In this document: positions 35,538 to 42,398 of the stretch, piece after piece
Layout of the letters: every line of letters starts with the position of its first letter
Position numbering within the stretch: position 1 is the stretch's first letter
Origin: Chloroflexota bacterium
GTDB lineage: Bacteria; Chloroflexota; Anaerolineae; Anaerolineales; Villigracilaceae
Assembly (NCBI GenBank): GCA_013388685.1
Contig: JACAET010000047.1
Coordinates: forward strand, 1 to 64,000
Reading direction: 5' to 3'
Length of the DNA: 64,000 nucleotides
The notes under the pieces: model-generated
The model's database searches: none
The model's input: the letters and a program-made list of their open reading frames with translations, nothing else
What the model was told of the DNA's origin: nothing
Program-made: the position numbers and the translations under genes

Positions 35538-36130
35538 CACAAGCCATCGAAATCGGACGATTACTCCGCGCAGGGACGACGGGCTTTGTTGCCGGGTGCC
35601 GCGTCAATCAATTGAACGCTCCCTCGTTTGGGGCGCTGGTACGCGCGCCGCTGAGGGATGATTACCAAATCTTCGGTATCATCCACGACATTCACATTGA
35701 CGACGACGGGCTGGTGCGTCAACTGGTCACGGCGGATAACGTCAGCGAGGCGGTGATGCACGATAACCGCGTCAACCGCATTGTGCCGGTGGAGATGTCC
35801 GTGCTGGCGGTGGGATACGAGCAGGAGGGGAAGATCTTTCATCTCCTGCCGCCGCGCCCGCCGCTGAGTTTGGATGTCATCTATCTGTGCGGCGAGAAGG
35901 ATATTGTACGGTTCACAGAGAAGCTCGGGTATTTCAGGCACATGGTGAACAACAAGGAAATCCCTGTGGGAGAGGTGGTGGCGGCGCATATTTTCCAGGC
36001 GCAGTCTGCGCACAAGGATAAGAGCTGGCAGGAGCGTGCCACGCATGAGGTGATTACATTGCTGCGAGATGATTATCCGACGTTGATGGCGGTTCTTGGG
36101 GCGTTAAGCGATGTGAGTGTAGATTTTTGA
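35534..36130 (+). CDS. HAS-barrel-like protein between nurA and herA
   Basis: 198 residues. The first 80 residues (VAGCRVNQLNAPSFGALVRA and YQIFGIIHDIHIDDDGLVRQLV) look like the HAS-barrel that starts HerA proteins, and the middle has PPRPPLSLDVIYLCG, again like the region after that barrel. No P-loop is present. It is translationally coupled to nurA (ATGA). It may cap or regulate the HerA hexamer or link it to NurA. I know no named family for it with certainty. Confidence 0.65.
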   Translation: MTQAIEIGRLLRAGTTGFVAGCRVNQLNAPSFGALVRAPLRDDYQIFGIIHDIHIDDDGLVRQLVTADNVSEAVMHDNRVNRIVPVEMSVLAVGYEQEGKIFHLLPPRPPLSLDVIYLCGEKDIVRFTEKLGYFRHMVNNKEIPVGEVVAAHIFQAQSAHKDKSWQERATHEVITLLRDDYPTLMAVLGALSDVSVDF

Positions 36131-36184
36131 TTTGTGATGTAGGGTTTTAGGTGAGCACGACCATCAGGAAATCTAAAATCACTA

Positions 36185-36275
36185 GATCACCAAAACCGCG
36201 CGTAGCGTGCGCTCTTTGCGCAACACGCAAATGCGGCGGTAGTAGAGACCGCCTAATATGCGTTTTCGTGAAATA
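36185..36275. repeat. Dispersed repeat family C, copy 2
   Basis: A 91-base stretch from GATCACCAAAACC to CGTGAAATAC that matches 26734-26825 in the same direction. It lies between the HAS-like gene and herA, splitting the operon spacing (184 bases instead of overlap). Confidence 0.65.
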
Positions 36276-36314
36276 CTGAAAATCAAAAATGTTTCATCCA
36301 GAAATGGAGTAATT

Positions 36315-38024
36315 ATGCAAAATCAACGTGTCAAAATCGGTTATCTGGTCGGCGGCGGGTTGAAGGAAAACTTCCGCGTCAGGCTGATGGTGTCTCCTCA
36401 GGAGATTCAGGAAGGCGCGTTCGTTGTCATCCAGAGCGGCGAGTGGAATTATTACGGCATCGTCACCGATATTCAACTCGGCGCGACGGATCCGCGCTTT
36501 GCGGATGAGCAGATGGAGGGACGCTTCCCCGCGCATATTTCGAAGGCGCTGCATGGACAAACCCTGTATGCCAACCTCGAAGTTCTGCCGAACTTGATGC
36601 TGGAGGTCGGCCCTGAGTTGGGGACGCCCGAATATAAACAATGGCGGGGCAAAATAGACGCTGGATTGAAAGATGAGCCGCGCATTCTGCCGGTCAAGAA
36701 CGTGCCGCCGCATCATGCGCAGGTGTTCCTGGCAAACGAAGGCGACATTGCCGAGATCTTCGGCGACCCCAATGAAAAGGGCAATTTCATCATCGGCTAT
36801 ACGCGCGAACAGAATCATCCTGTGTGCATTGACCTGGAGAAGTTCGTGCAGAGGTCGTCGGGAGTGTTCGGGGCGACGGGGACGGGCAAGTCGTTCCTCA
36901 CGCGGCTCGTGCTGGCGGGGTTGATGCACTACAACAAAGCCTCCGTGTTCGTGCTGGACATGCACAACGAGTACGGCTTCGACGATGTGGCGTCAGACAC
37001 GAAAAAGCCCGTGACGGGACTGAAGACCAAATTCAAGTCGAAGGTGCGAATCGTCGGTTTGGGAGCAGGATCAACCATTCGGGAGCAGGTCCCCGATTTT
37101 AATTTGGAAATCTCGACGGGCGACATTTCCACATCCGACATCGAAACGTTGACGCGCGAATTGAACCTGAAAGAAACCACGCCCACCACGCTCGAGGCAT
37201 TGTATTCTTCGTTCAGAGGCGAGTGGTTTGCGCGTTTCAAAGCGATGAACCGTGAGGAGGTGGAGATCGAAGATGAAAAAGGAAGGACAAAGCGCGTGCC
37301 GCATCCCGATAGTGTGGCGGCGTGGGCGAACGAGAACGGCGTCAACGTGATGGCGGCGGAGGCTCTGCACGATAAACTGCGGCGGCTGTTCGGCAAGCCG
37401 TATATCGTCGAAAACCCCGCGGCCGACAGCGTGAAGGAGATCATCGCCTCGCTCGAAAACGGACAGCACGTGATCCTGTCGTTCGGCGAACACGAAAATG
37501 ATTTGGATTATCTGCTCGTGTCGAACCTGCTGACGCGCAAGATCCGCAACGCGTGGGAACGCAAGACGAACGAGTTTAGAACGCACGGCAGGGAAGAGCC
37601 GCGTCAATTGATCATTGTGGTGGAGGAGGCGCACAAGTTGTTGAACCGCGAGATGGCGGCGCAGACGACCTTCGCCACGATTGCGCGCGAACTGCGCAAG
37701 TATTACGTGACGCTGTTGATCGTGGACCAGCGCCCGTCGCAAATCTATGACGAGGTCATGTCGCAGTTGGGGACGCGCATCTCGGGCTGGCTCGGCGACG
37801 AGGACGATATCCACGCCGTGCTTTCGGGTCTCGCGGGACGGGAGGCTTTACGCGGCATGCTGGCGCGGCTCCAGCCGAAGGAGGAAGTTCTGCTGTTGGG
37901 ATGGGGAGTCCCGATGCCGCTGCCTGTGCGGTCACGCAGGTATGACGAGGAGTTTTGGAAGGAGTTGCTGGGAGGCAGGGAAAAGCGGAGTAAAGAACAA
38001 AACCTGAAAGAGTTGGGGTTTTAG
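36315..38024 (+). CDS. herA: HerA-like DNA translocase ATPase
   Basis: 569 residues. N-terminal HAS barrel (about 1-100), then the DUF87 ATPase with Walker A G-A-T-G-T-G-K-S (186-193), Walker B I-I-V-V-E-E-A-H (433-440) and sensor V-D-Q-R-P-S-Q-I (470-477). HerA forms hexamers that push DNA to NurA for end resection. ATGGAG precedes the ATG at 36315; a longer frame extends 19 codons upstream into the repeat and is not favoured. Gene order nurA, HAS-like, herA supports the assignment. Confidence 0.92.
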   Translation: MQNQRVKIGYLVGGGLKENFRVRLMVSPQEIQEGAFVVIQSGEWNYYGIVTDIQLGATDPRFADEQMEGRFPAHISKALHGQTLYANLEVLPNLMLEVGPELGTPEYKQWRGKIDAGLKDEPRILPVKNVPPHHAQVFLANEGDIAEIFGDPNEKGNFIIGYTREQNHPVCIDLEKFVQRSSGVFGATGTGKSFLTRLVLAGLMHYNKASVFVLDMHNEYGFDDVASDTKKPVTGLKTKFKSKVRIVGLGAGSTIREQVPDFNLEISTGDISTSDIETLTRELNLKETTPTTLEALYSSFRGEWFARFKAMNREEVEIEDEKGRTKRVPHPDSVAAWANENGVNVMAAEALHDKLRRLFGKPYIVENPAADSVKEIIASLENGQHVILSFGEHENDLDYLLVSNLLTRKIRNAWERKTNEFRTHGREEPRQLIIVVEEAHKLLNREMAAQTTFATIARELRKYYVTLLIVDQRPSQIYDEVMSQLGTRISGWLGDEDDIHAVLSGLAGREALRGMLARLQPKEEVLLLGWGVPMPLPVRSRRYDEEFWKELLGGREKRSKEQNLKELGF

Positions 38025-38072
38025 GCGGGAGCGAAGGGTTTTCGTGGTTTGCTCGATGCGCAACAGGACGGG

Positions 38073-38477
38073 TTACGCTTCCACTACCTCGTAGTCGTGC
38101 GTAATTTCTACAGCGTCCTTGAGGGTGGCATAGACCGAGCAATACTTCTCTTCGCTGAGTTGAATGGCTTTGGCGAGTTTTTCCGGGTCAATGCCTTTGC
38201 CAACGGCTTGATAGTGAATATGAATTTTGCGGAAGCGCCAGGGCGGGGCGTCATCTTGAACGCTTTCGGCGGTCACGTTGAGTTGACGAAGATCGGCGCG
38301 CTGTTTTTTCAAAATCTCCACCACATCGTGCGAGGAACACCCGATGAGCGCCATGGGGAGCAGGTCTGAGGCGCTGACTCCGTTTGGTTTCTTCATGACG
38401 ATTTGATAATCGTCCCTGTCGCTGAGGATGAATTGGCTTTCAGGGTTCCAGTTGAGGCGTACAGTTTTGGTTGCCAT
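38073..38477 (-). CDS. OsmC/Ohr family protein, copy 1
   Basis: 134 residues. Two redox cysteines lie in LIGCSSHDVVEIL (C47) and SEEKYCSVYATLKD (about C113), the pattern of OsmC/YhfA-like peroxidases that reduce organic peroxides. It starts MATKTVRLNWNPESQF. It is followed on the same strand, upstream, by the sigma/anti-sigma genes (44 bases away), so it may belong to their regulon. Confidence 0.85.
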   Translation of the reverse strand: MATKTVRLNWNPESQFILSDRDDYQIVMKKPNGVSASDLLPMALIGCSSHDVVEILKKQRADLRQLNVTAESVQDDAPPWRFRKIHIHYQAVGKGIDPEKLAKAIQLSEEKYCSVYATLKDAVEITHDYEVVEA

Positions 38478-38520
38478 GGTGCAGAATTGTCCTTGTATGA
38501 GAATGCCCAGGCGCAGGGAG

Positions 38521-38787
38521 CTATTTGGGCTTAGGAGTCAGGTAGTGGTCGAGGTTGAGGCGTTTGAAGAGGCGTTCGCGCACGTCTTCGGGAAGGTCGG
38601 GTTTTTCGAGGGGAGTCTGCACGAGGTCAATCGTCCGTTTGGTGGTGTTCAAAACGATTCGGCAGTTGTCACACTCGGCAAGATGTTTTTCGAGTTCCTG
38701 GCAGAGTTGGGGGTCGAGATCGCCGTCAATGTATGCCGAAAGCGATCCAAGTAACTCTTCGCATGTTGTGTGGGGATGGTCGGTCAT
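38521..38787 (-). CDS. Zinc-binding anti-sigma factor (ZAS-like)
   Basis: 88 residues with the motif H35-x3-C39-x2-C42 (KHLAECDNC) of zinc anti-sigma factors, and two more cysteines (C9, C29). There is no membrane helix, so it is soluble like RsrA-type redox sensors. Its start overlaps the stop of the sigma gene (ATGA), giving one-to-one production. It should hold the sigma factor until thiol oxidation or loss of zinc releases it. Confidence 0.85.
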   Translation of the reverse strand: MTDHPHTTCEELLGSLSAYIDGDLDPQLCQELEKHLAECDNCRIVLNTTKRTIDLVQTPLEKPDLPEDVRERLFKRLNLDHYLTPKPK

Positions 38788-39377
38788 TTCTCGCTCCTCG
38801 CGGGCAGGCGTTCACTGTAGTAAGCAGAAAGCTGTTCGCGCAACACCATGCGGGCGCGTAACAGGCGGGTTTTGACGTTGGTCTCGGTCAGGTTCAGCGC
38901 TTCGGCAGTTTCTTTGATGGATAAACCTTCGACATCGCGCAGCAAAAAGACAATGCGGAGGGACTCAGGCAATTGGGCGACGGCGGCATCGAGGGCTTTT
39001 TTCCCTTCCTCCGAGAGCAGTTCTTCTTCGGGCAGAGCGCTCCAATCTACGATTTGAGTTGGGCGCAAGTCGTCAGTGTCGTCTTCCGCCTCGACATCCT
39101 CCAGGTTCACTTCCGGTTTCTTTTTGCGAATCAGCATGAGCGCTTCGTTCACGGCAATGCGGTAAAGCCAGGTTGCGAGGCTGGAGCGCCCTTCGAAATT
39201 TTGGATGTGGGTGAGGGCGTTGAGGAATGTGTTTTGTAAAACATCTTCCGCGTCCTGGGGGTTGCCGAGCATGCGCAAGCCGAGGCGATAGATGGGGCTG
39301 GAATACTCATCCACGAGGCGGGCAAATTCGGCGCGGTCTCCGGCAATGAGCGCCTCCAGTGACATGTCGTTCGGCAT
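38784..39377 (-). CDS. ECF-type RNA polymerase sigma factor
   Basis: About 197 residues. Region 2 shows YRLGLRMLGNPQDAEDVLQNTFLNAL and FEGRSSLATWLYRIAVNEA; region 4 shows LPESLRIVFLLRDVEGLSIKETAEALNLTETNVKTRLLRAR, the layout of RpoE/SigR-like ECF factors. The furthest upstream ATG (39389) lies inside the predicted -10 box, so the start is placed at the next ATG (MPNDMS); MSLEAL four codons later is also possible. It is coupled to its anti-sigma gene and diverges from the OsmC/PDO/TlpA genes, its likely targets. Confidence 0.9.
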   Translation of the reverse strand: MPNDMSLEALIAGDRAEFARLVDEYSSPIYRLGLRMLGNPQDAEDVLQNTFLNALTHIQNFEGRSSLATWLYRIAVNEALMLIRKKKPEVNLEDVEAEDDTDDLRPTQIVDWSALPEEELLSEEGKKALDAAVAQLPESLRIVFLLRDVEGLSIKETAEALNLTETNVKTRLLRARMVLREQLSAYYSERLPARSEK

Positions 39378-39388
39378 TGTCTTATCCA

Positions 39389-39418
39389 TTTAGATGCGGT
39401 TCCTGTGAAAAAGTTGCA
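39389..39418 (-). promoter_or_regulatory. Predicted ECF promoter in front of the sigma gene (autoregulation)
   Basis: Minus strand: TGCAACTTTTT (39408-39418), ten bases, then GCATCTAAA (39389-39397). This fits the RpoE-type pattern (AAC at -35 and TCTAA at -10, about 15 bases between GCAACTT and ATCTAA). The same motif with the same spacing appears in the opposite direction at 39585-39614. Confidence 0.7.
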
Positions 39419-39427
39419 AGAACTCCA

Positions 39428-39540
39428 TTGGTCGAGTAGTCCCGCATGCCTTTCGCGGCACATATCGAGACCAACACCAACCAGAATGGCTCTGCTTGCA
39501 TGGTGGTCTCGATCCACGCCTTCGGCGCGCTCAACTACCA
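39428..39540. repeat. GGTCGAGTAG/GGTCTCGAT palindromic repeat (REP-like), copy 1
   Basis: Begins TTGGTCGAGTAGTCCCGC and pairs with CACATATCGAGACCAA; a second hairpin begins GGTGGTCTCGATCCACGCC and ends CTCAACTACCA. A relative lies at 44299-44484. It lies between the two divergent ECF promoters and keeps them apart. Confidence 0.7.
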
Positions 39541-39584
39541 GATGTTTTCAGGTTCGCAAAGTATACATCCCGTTTTGTGAAACC

Positions 39585-39614
39585 TGCAACTTTTTTGTCT
39601 TTCTTGCATCCAAA
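39585..39614 (+). promoter_or_regulatory. Predicted ECF promoter of the OsmC-PDO-TlpA genes
   Basis: TGCAACTTTTT (39585-39595), ten bases, then GCATCCAAA (39606-39614), identical in layout to the promoter of the ECF sigma gene. Transcription would start about 40 bases before the OsmC-like ATG. Confidence 0.7.
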
Positions 39615-39662
39615 GGATGATTACGCAAACAACATTTTCCGACAAGGAGTATCAGATTTCGT

Positions 39663-40055
39663 ATGGAAATGATCATTGACTTTCCCGGCGGTTCCCGCGT
39701 GGATGCCCATTTTGGCGGGTTCACCGTCCCAACCGACCAACCCCCCGCCGCCAGCGCTCCGACGCCGTTCGCGGTGTTCCTGTCTTCCATCGGCACCTGC
39801 GCGGGCATCTATGTCCTCGGTTTTTGCCGTCAACGCGGCATCCCCACCGACGGCATCCGCATCGTTCAGCGCATTCACAGTAACCCCTTTACCGGCATGG
39901 TCAGCAAAATTGACCTGGACATTCAGGTGCCCGCCGGTTTTCCAGACAAGTACCGCGATTCGCTGATCCGCGCGGCGGACTTATGCGCGGTGAAGAAACA
40001 TCTCGAGACTCCGCCCGCGTTCGAGATTACGACCACAAAAGTCGAAATGGCGTAA
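39663..40055 (+). CDS. OsmC family protein, copy 2
   Basis: 130 residues starting MEMIIDFPGGSRVDAHFGGF. Redox cysteines are C46 in SSIGTCAGIYVLGFC and one in AADLCAVKKHLETPPAF (about C115). The form with a late K-K-H-L-E-x-P-P resembles the YhfA/OsmC-like branch. It is the first gene after the predicted ECF promoter, followed by thiol-disulfide enzymes. It probably removes organic hydroperoxides or related thiol oxidants. Confidence 0.85.
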   Translation: MEMIIDFPGGSRVDAHFGGFTVPTDQPPAASAPTPFAVFLSSIGTCAGIYVLGFCRQRGIPTDGIRIVQRIHSNPFTGMVSKIDLDIQVPAGFPDKYRDSLIRAADLCAVKKHLETPPAFEITTTKVEMA

Positions 40056-40100
40056 TGCGGCATGAATCTCGCATTGTAAGCAGATAAGGACTCAATCGAA

Positions 40101-40769
40101 ATGGAAAAAGTTCTCAACGACCAGATTGTCAGACAGATCAATGAGGTGTTCGCAGACTTGCGGGAACCCGTGCAGGTGCTGTTCTTCGGCGCACGCGAGA
40201 ATTGCGACTACTGCAAAGAGACCCGGCAACTCCTTGAAGAAGTAACCGCACTCAGCGACAAAATCGAGTTGAGCGTGTATGACGTGCAGGACAATGCCGA
40301 CGTGGCGCAGCAGTTCAACGTCACGAATGCGCCGGGCATTGTCGTCGCCGCAAAAGACAACGCGGAAGTGACCAATCTTGGCATTCAGTTTTCGGGGATT
40401 CCCTCCGGGCACGAATTCAGCACCTTCATCAACGATATTTTGATGGTCTCCAAACGGGATTCCGGGCTGGACCCCAAGACCCGCGAATTTCTCAAAAGCC
40501 TCGACCAGCCTCTGCGCCTGCAGGTGTTCGTCACGCCGACCTGTCCGTACTGTCCGCGCGCCGTGCTGCTTGCCCATCAGATGGCGATGGAAAACCCGCA
40601 GATGATCGTTGCCGAGGGAGTCGAAGCAACTGAATTCCCCGAACTGGCAAACAAGTTCAACGTCCGCGGCGTTCCGCAGACCGTGATCAATTCGGGCGCG
40701 GGAATGGTCGTCGGCGCGGTTCCCGAGCAGAACCTGCTGGCGGAGATCATGCGCGCCATGCAGAATTAG
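40101..40769 (+). CDS. Protein disulfide oxidoreductase (double thioredoxin-fold, PDO-like)
   Basis: 222 residues with two thioredoxin folds. The first has C35-D-Y-C38 and the second C148-P-Y-C151, with cis-Pro segments NAPGIVV and GVPQTVI. This is the layout of PDO proteins described from archaea and thermophilic bacteria; they form and reduce disulfides in the cytoplasm and are reduced by thioredoxin reductase. It lies 45 bases after the OsmC gene on the same strand. Confidence 0.85.
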   Translation: MEKVLNDQIVRQINEVFADLREPVQVLFFGARENCDYCKETRQLLEEVTALSDKIELSVYDVQDNADVAQQFNVTNAPGIVVAAKDNAEVTNLGIQFSGIPSGHEFSTFINDILMVSKRDSGLDPKTREFLKSLDQPLRLQVFVTPTCPYCPRAVLLAHQMAMENPQMIVAEGVEATEFPELANKFNVRGVPQTVINSGAGMVVGAVPEQNLLAEIMRAMQN

Positions 40770-40802
40770 GTTTGAGATTTCGCCACAAAGAACTTCGCTG
40801 AC

Positions 40803-41387
40803 ATGGCAACATCCAGGAAGAAATATCGCCGCAAGCAAAGGAAGAGTTTCCCTTTCATTCCCGTGTCGGTTGGTGTGCTCCTGATCGGTTTTGCTTTGTT
40901 TACGCTGGCATCCCCCCAATCGGATGCCCACACAGAGACGCGGAACTCGGTCGTGCCGGTGGCGGTCCATTATGCCGCTCCGGAACTGTCCCTGCAAAAC
41001 CTCACCGGTGAGACCGAGTCGCTGGCGGATTATCGAGGGCAGGTTGTGCTCGTCAACAACTGGGCGACGTGGTGCCCGCCCTGCAAGGCGGAGATGCCGA
41101 CGCTGGCGGCGTATTACAGTGAACATCACGCCGACGGTTTCACCCTCATCGCCATCGAAGCGGGGGATCCGCCGGAGGCGGTCGCGCAATTTGCGAAGGA
41201 CTATGGACTGAAATTCCCCGTATGGCTCGACCCAAACAGCGACTCCCTGAAAGCCTTCGGGAACGGCAGTCTTCCCAATTCATACGTGATTGATCGCTCC
41301 GGCGCCGTCCGTTATGCATGGACGGGTGAAATCGGCAGGTCAATGCTCGAGCAGTATGTCACACCGTTGATCGAGGAAAGCAACTAG
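40803..41387 (+). CDS. TlpA/ResA-like membrane-anchored thioredoxin
   Basis: 194 residues. A basic N-terminus and one helix (about 17-36) anchor it outside the membrane. The thioredoxin domain has W-C91-P-P-C94 in NNWATWCPPCKAEMPTL and the AhpC/TSA-like GSLPNSYVIDRSG. It reduces or exchanges disulfides on exported proteins or supports cytochrome c assembly. The stop codon TAG coincides with the end of a family B repeat, so the last codons may have been set by the insertion. Confidence 0.87.
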   Translation: MATSRKKYRRKQRKSFPFIPVSVGVLLIGFALFTLASPQSDAHTETRNSVVPVAVHYAAPELSLQNLTGETESLADYRGQVVLVNNWATWCPPCKAEMPTLAAYYSEHHADGFTLIAIEAGDPPEAVAQFAKDYGLKFPVWLDPNSDSLKAFGNGSLPNSYVIDRSGAVRYAWTGEIGRSMLEQYVTPLIEESN

Positions 41388-41504
41388 AACTTGTCTCAAA
41401 AATACCAGGTCACTCTGCGGGAGCGATTGTTGCGACCGAAGAGTCCCTTGTTTTGGGCAGTCGAGACCCTTCGCTACGCTCAGGGTGACATGTTTGAGAT
41501 GACT
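41384..41504. repeat. Dispersed repeat family B, copy 2 (inverted)
   Basis: 121 bases from CTAGAACTTGTCTCAAAAAT to GAGATGACT. Its reverse complement matches 33164-33283 along the whole length. It covers the stop codon of the TlpA-like gene and the upstream region of the glutaredoxin gene, adding a false N-terminal extension to the glutaredoxin frame. Confidence 0.82.
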
Positions 41505-41591
41505 TGTAACAAATGCCCCGAAGGTGTCCTGGGCAATTTTCACAGCAGCGTTCAACCTTCGGGACGGTGGAAATCATCTATAGAGGTGCAA

Positions 41592-41843
41592 ATGGCAGAA
41601 ACAAAACCCCAACCCCGTGTGATTGTATTCAGCACGCCAACCTGTTCCTTTTGCAACATGGCAAAGAAATATTTCCGTGAAAAGGGCATCAAGTTCAAAG
41701 ACGTGGATGTCAGCCGCGACCCCGCCGCGGCGCGTGACATGATGCGCCGTTCGGGTCAGCAGGGTGTGCCCGTCATTGACATCGGCGGAAAGATCGTGGT
41801 CGGTTTCGACCGCGTGAAAATCAACAAATATCTTGGTATCTGA
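41592..41843 (+). CDS. Glutaredoxin-like protein
   Basis: 83 residues starting MAETKPQPRVIVFSTPTCSF, with active site C-S-F-C, cis-Pro GVPVIDIGG and the late FDRVKINKYLGI. It is a short glutaredoxin of the UXX/NrdH-like group that reduces protein disulfides. The longer frame upstream passes through a repeat element and is rejected; GAGGTG lies close to this ATG. groES starts 15 bases after it. Confidence 0.87.
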   Translation: MAETKPQPRVIVFSTPTCSFCNMAKKYFREKGIKFKDVDVSRDPAAARDMMRRSGQQGVPVIDIGGKIVVGFDRVKINKYLGI

Positions 41844-41858
41844 ATTTTGGAGGCAACA

Positions 41859-42137
41859 ATGGCTAAAAAACTCAATCTTCAACCTTTGGGCACGCGTGTG
41901 CTCGTCCAACCCCTCGAACAGGAGAGCAAAACCGCATCGGGACTGCTCCTGCCCGAAACCGCAAAGGAAAAACCGCAGACGGGTCTCGTCGTGGCGGTGG
42001 GCGACGATGAAGACATCAAAGTGAACGTCAACGACAAGGTGCTGTTCGCCAAATACAGCGGCACCGAATTCAAGCTGGACGGCACCGAGTATCTTCTGCT
42101 CGAATCCAGCGATGTGCTGGCGAAATTCCTGAGTTAA
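41859..42137 (+). CDS. groES: Co-chaperonin GroES (10 kDa)
   Basis: 92 residues. LQPLGTRVLVQPLEQESKTASGLLLPETAKEKPQTGLVVAVG includes the mobile loop (about residues 16-35) that binds GroEL, and the KVLFAKYSGTEFKLDGTEYLLL strands close the roof. TTGGAGG sits five bases before the ATG. groEL does not follow: a terminator comes directly after. It sits in a thiol-redox gene string, which is unusual for groES. No CIRCE element was found. Confidence 0.93.
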   Translation: MAKKLNLQPLGTRVLVQPLEQESKTASGLLLPETAKEKPQTGLVVAVGDDEDIKVNVNDKVLFAKYSGTEFKLDGTEYLLLESSDVLAKFLS

Positions 42138-42164
42138 TCTCCCGCAATTTCCGTCCGCAAAAAT

Positions 42165-42192
42165 CCGAAGCCAAACTTCGGGTTTTTTGTTT
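42165..42192 (+). terminator. Rho-independent terminator after groES
   Basis: CCGAAG / CTTCGG stem with a five-base loop, followed by GTTTTTTGTTTT. Confidence 0.88.
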
Positions 42193-42200
42193 TCCAGAAT

Positions 42201-42352
42201 AGACCTCTTGCAAACGTGCGCCAGGGGGCGCCCAGTACGCCTTCGCGTACGAGACGTTCTCCCCTGGCGCTTGCCCGCCATGGCGAAACATCCCCAAAGC
42301 AAAGCGGAGCGGGAGGGCAAGTGTGCCGTCGGCTGGCGTATGCAAGGGGTCT
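42201..42352. repeat. MITE-like repeat family A, copy 1
   Basis: 152 bases bounded by inverted ends AGACCTCTTGCAAACGTGCG and the reverse of AGACCCCTTGCATACGCCAG, with flanking TA on the left. The left 60 bases (with AGTACGCCTTCGCGTACGAG) and right 25 match the reverse complement of 55932-56021. The inside carries about 60 extra bases. No coding capacity. Confidence 0.82.
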
Positions 42353-42398
42353 AATCAAGTATCATGGACGGTATGTCCCCGCGAATGACAAATCGCCC

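Noticed and set aside
41391..41591. N-terminal extension of the glutaredoxin frame
   Set aside because: The extension lies mostly in the family B repeat, and the ATG at 41592 gives a normal glutaredoxin.
41505..41858. CIRCE/HrcA element before groES
   Set aside because: No TTAGCACTC-N9-GAGTGCTAA match was found by eye in the region upstream of groES.
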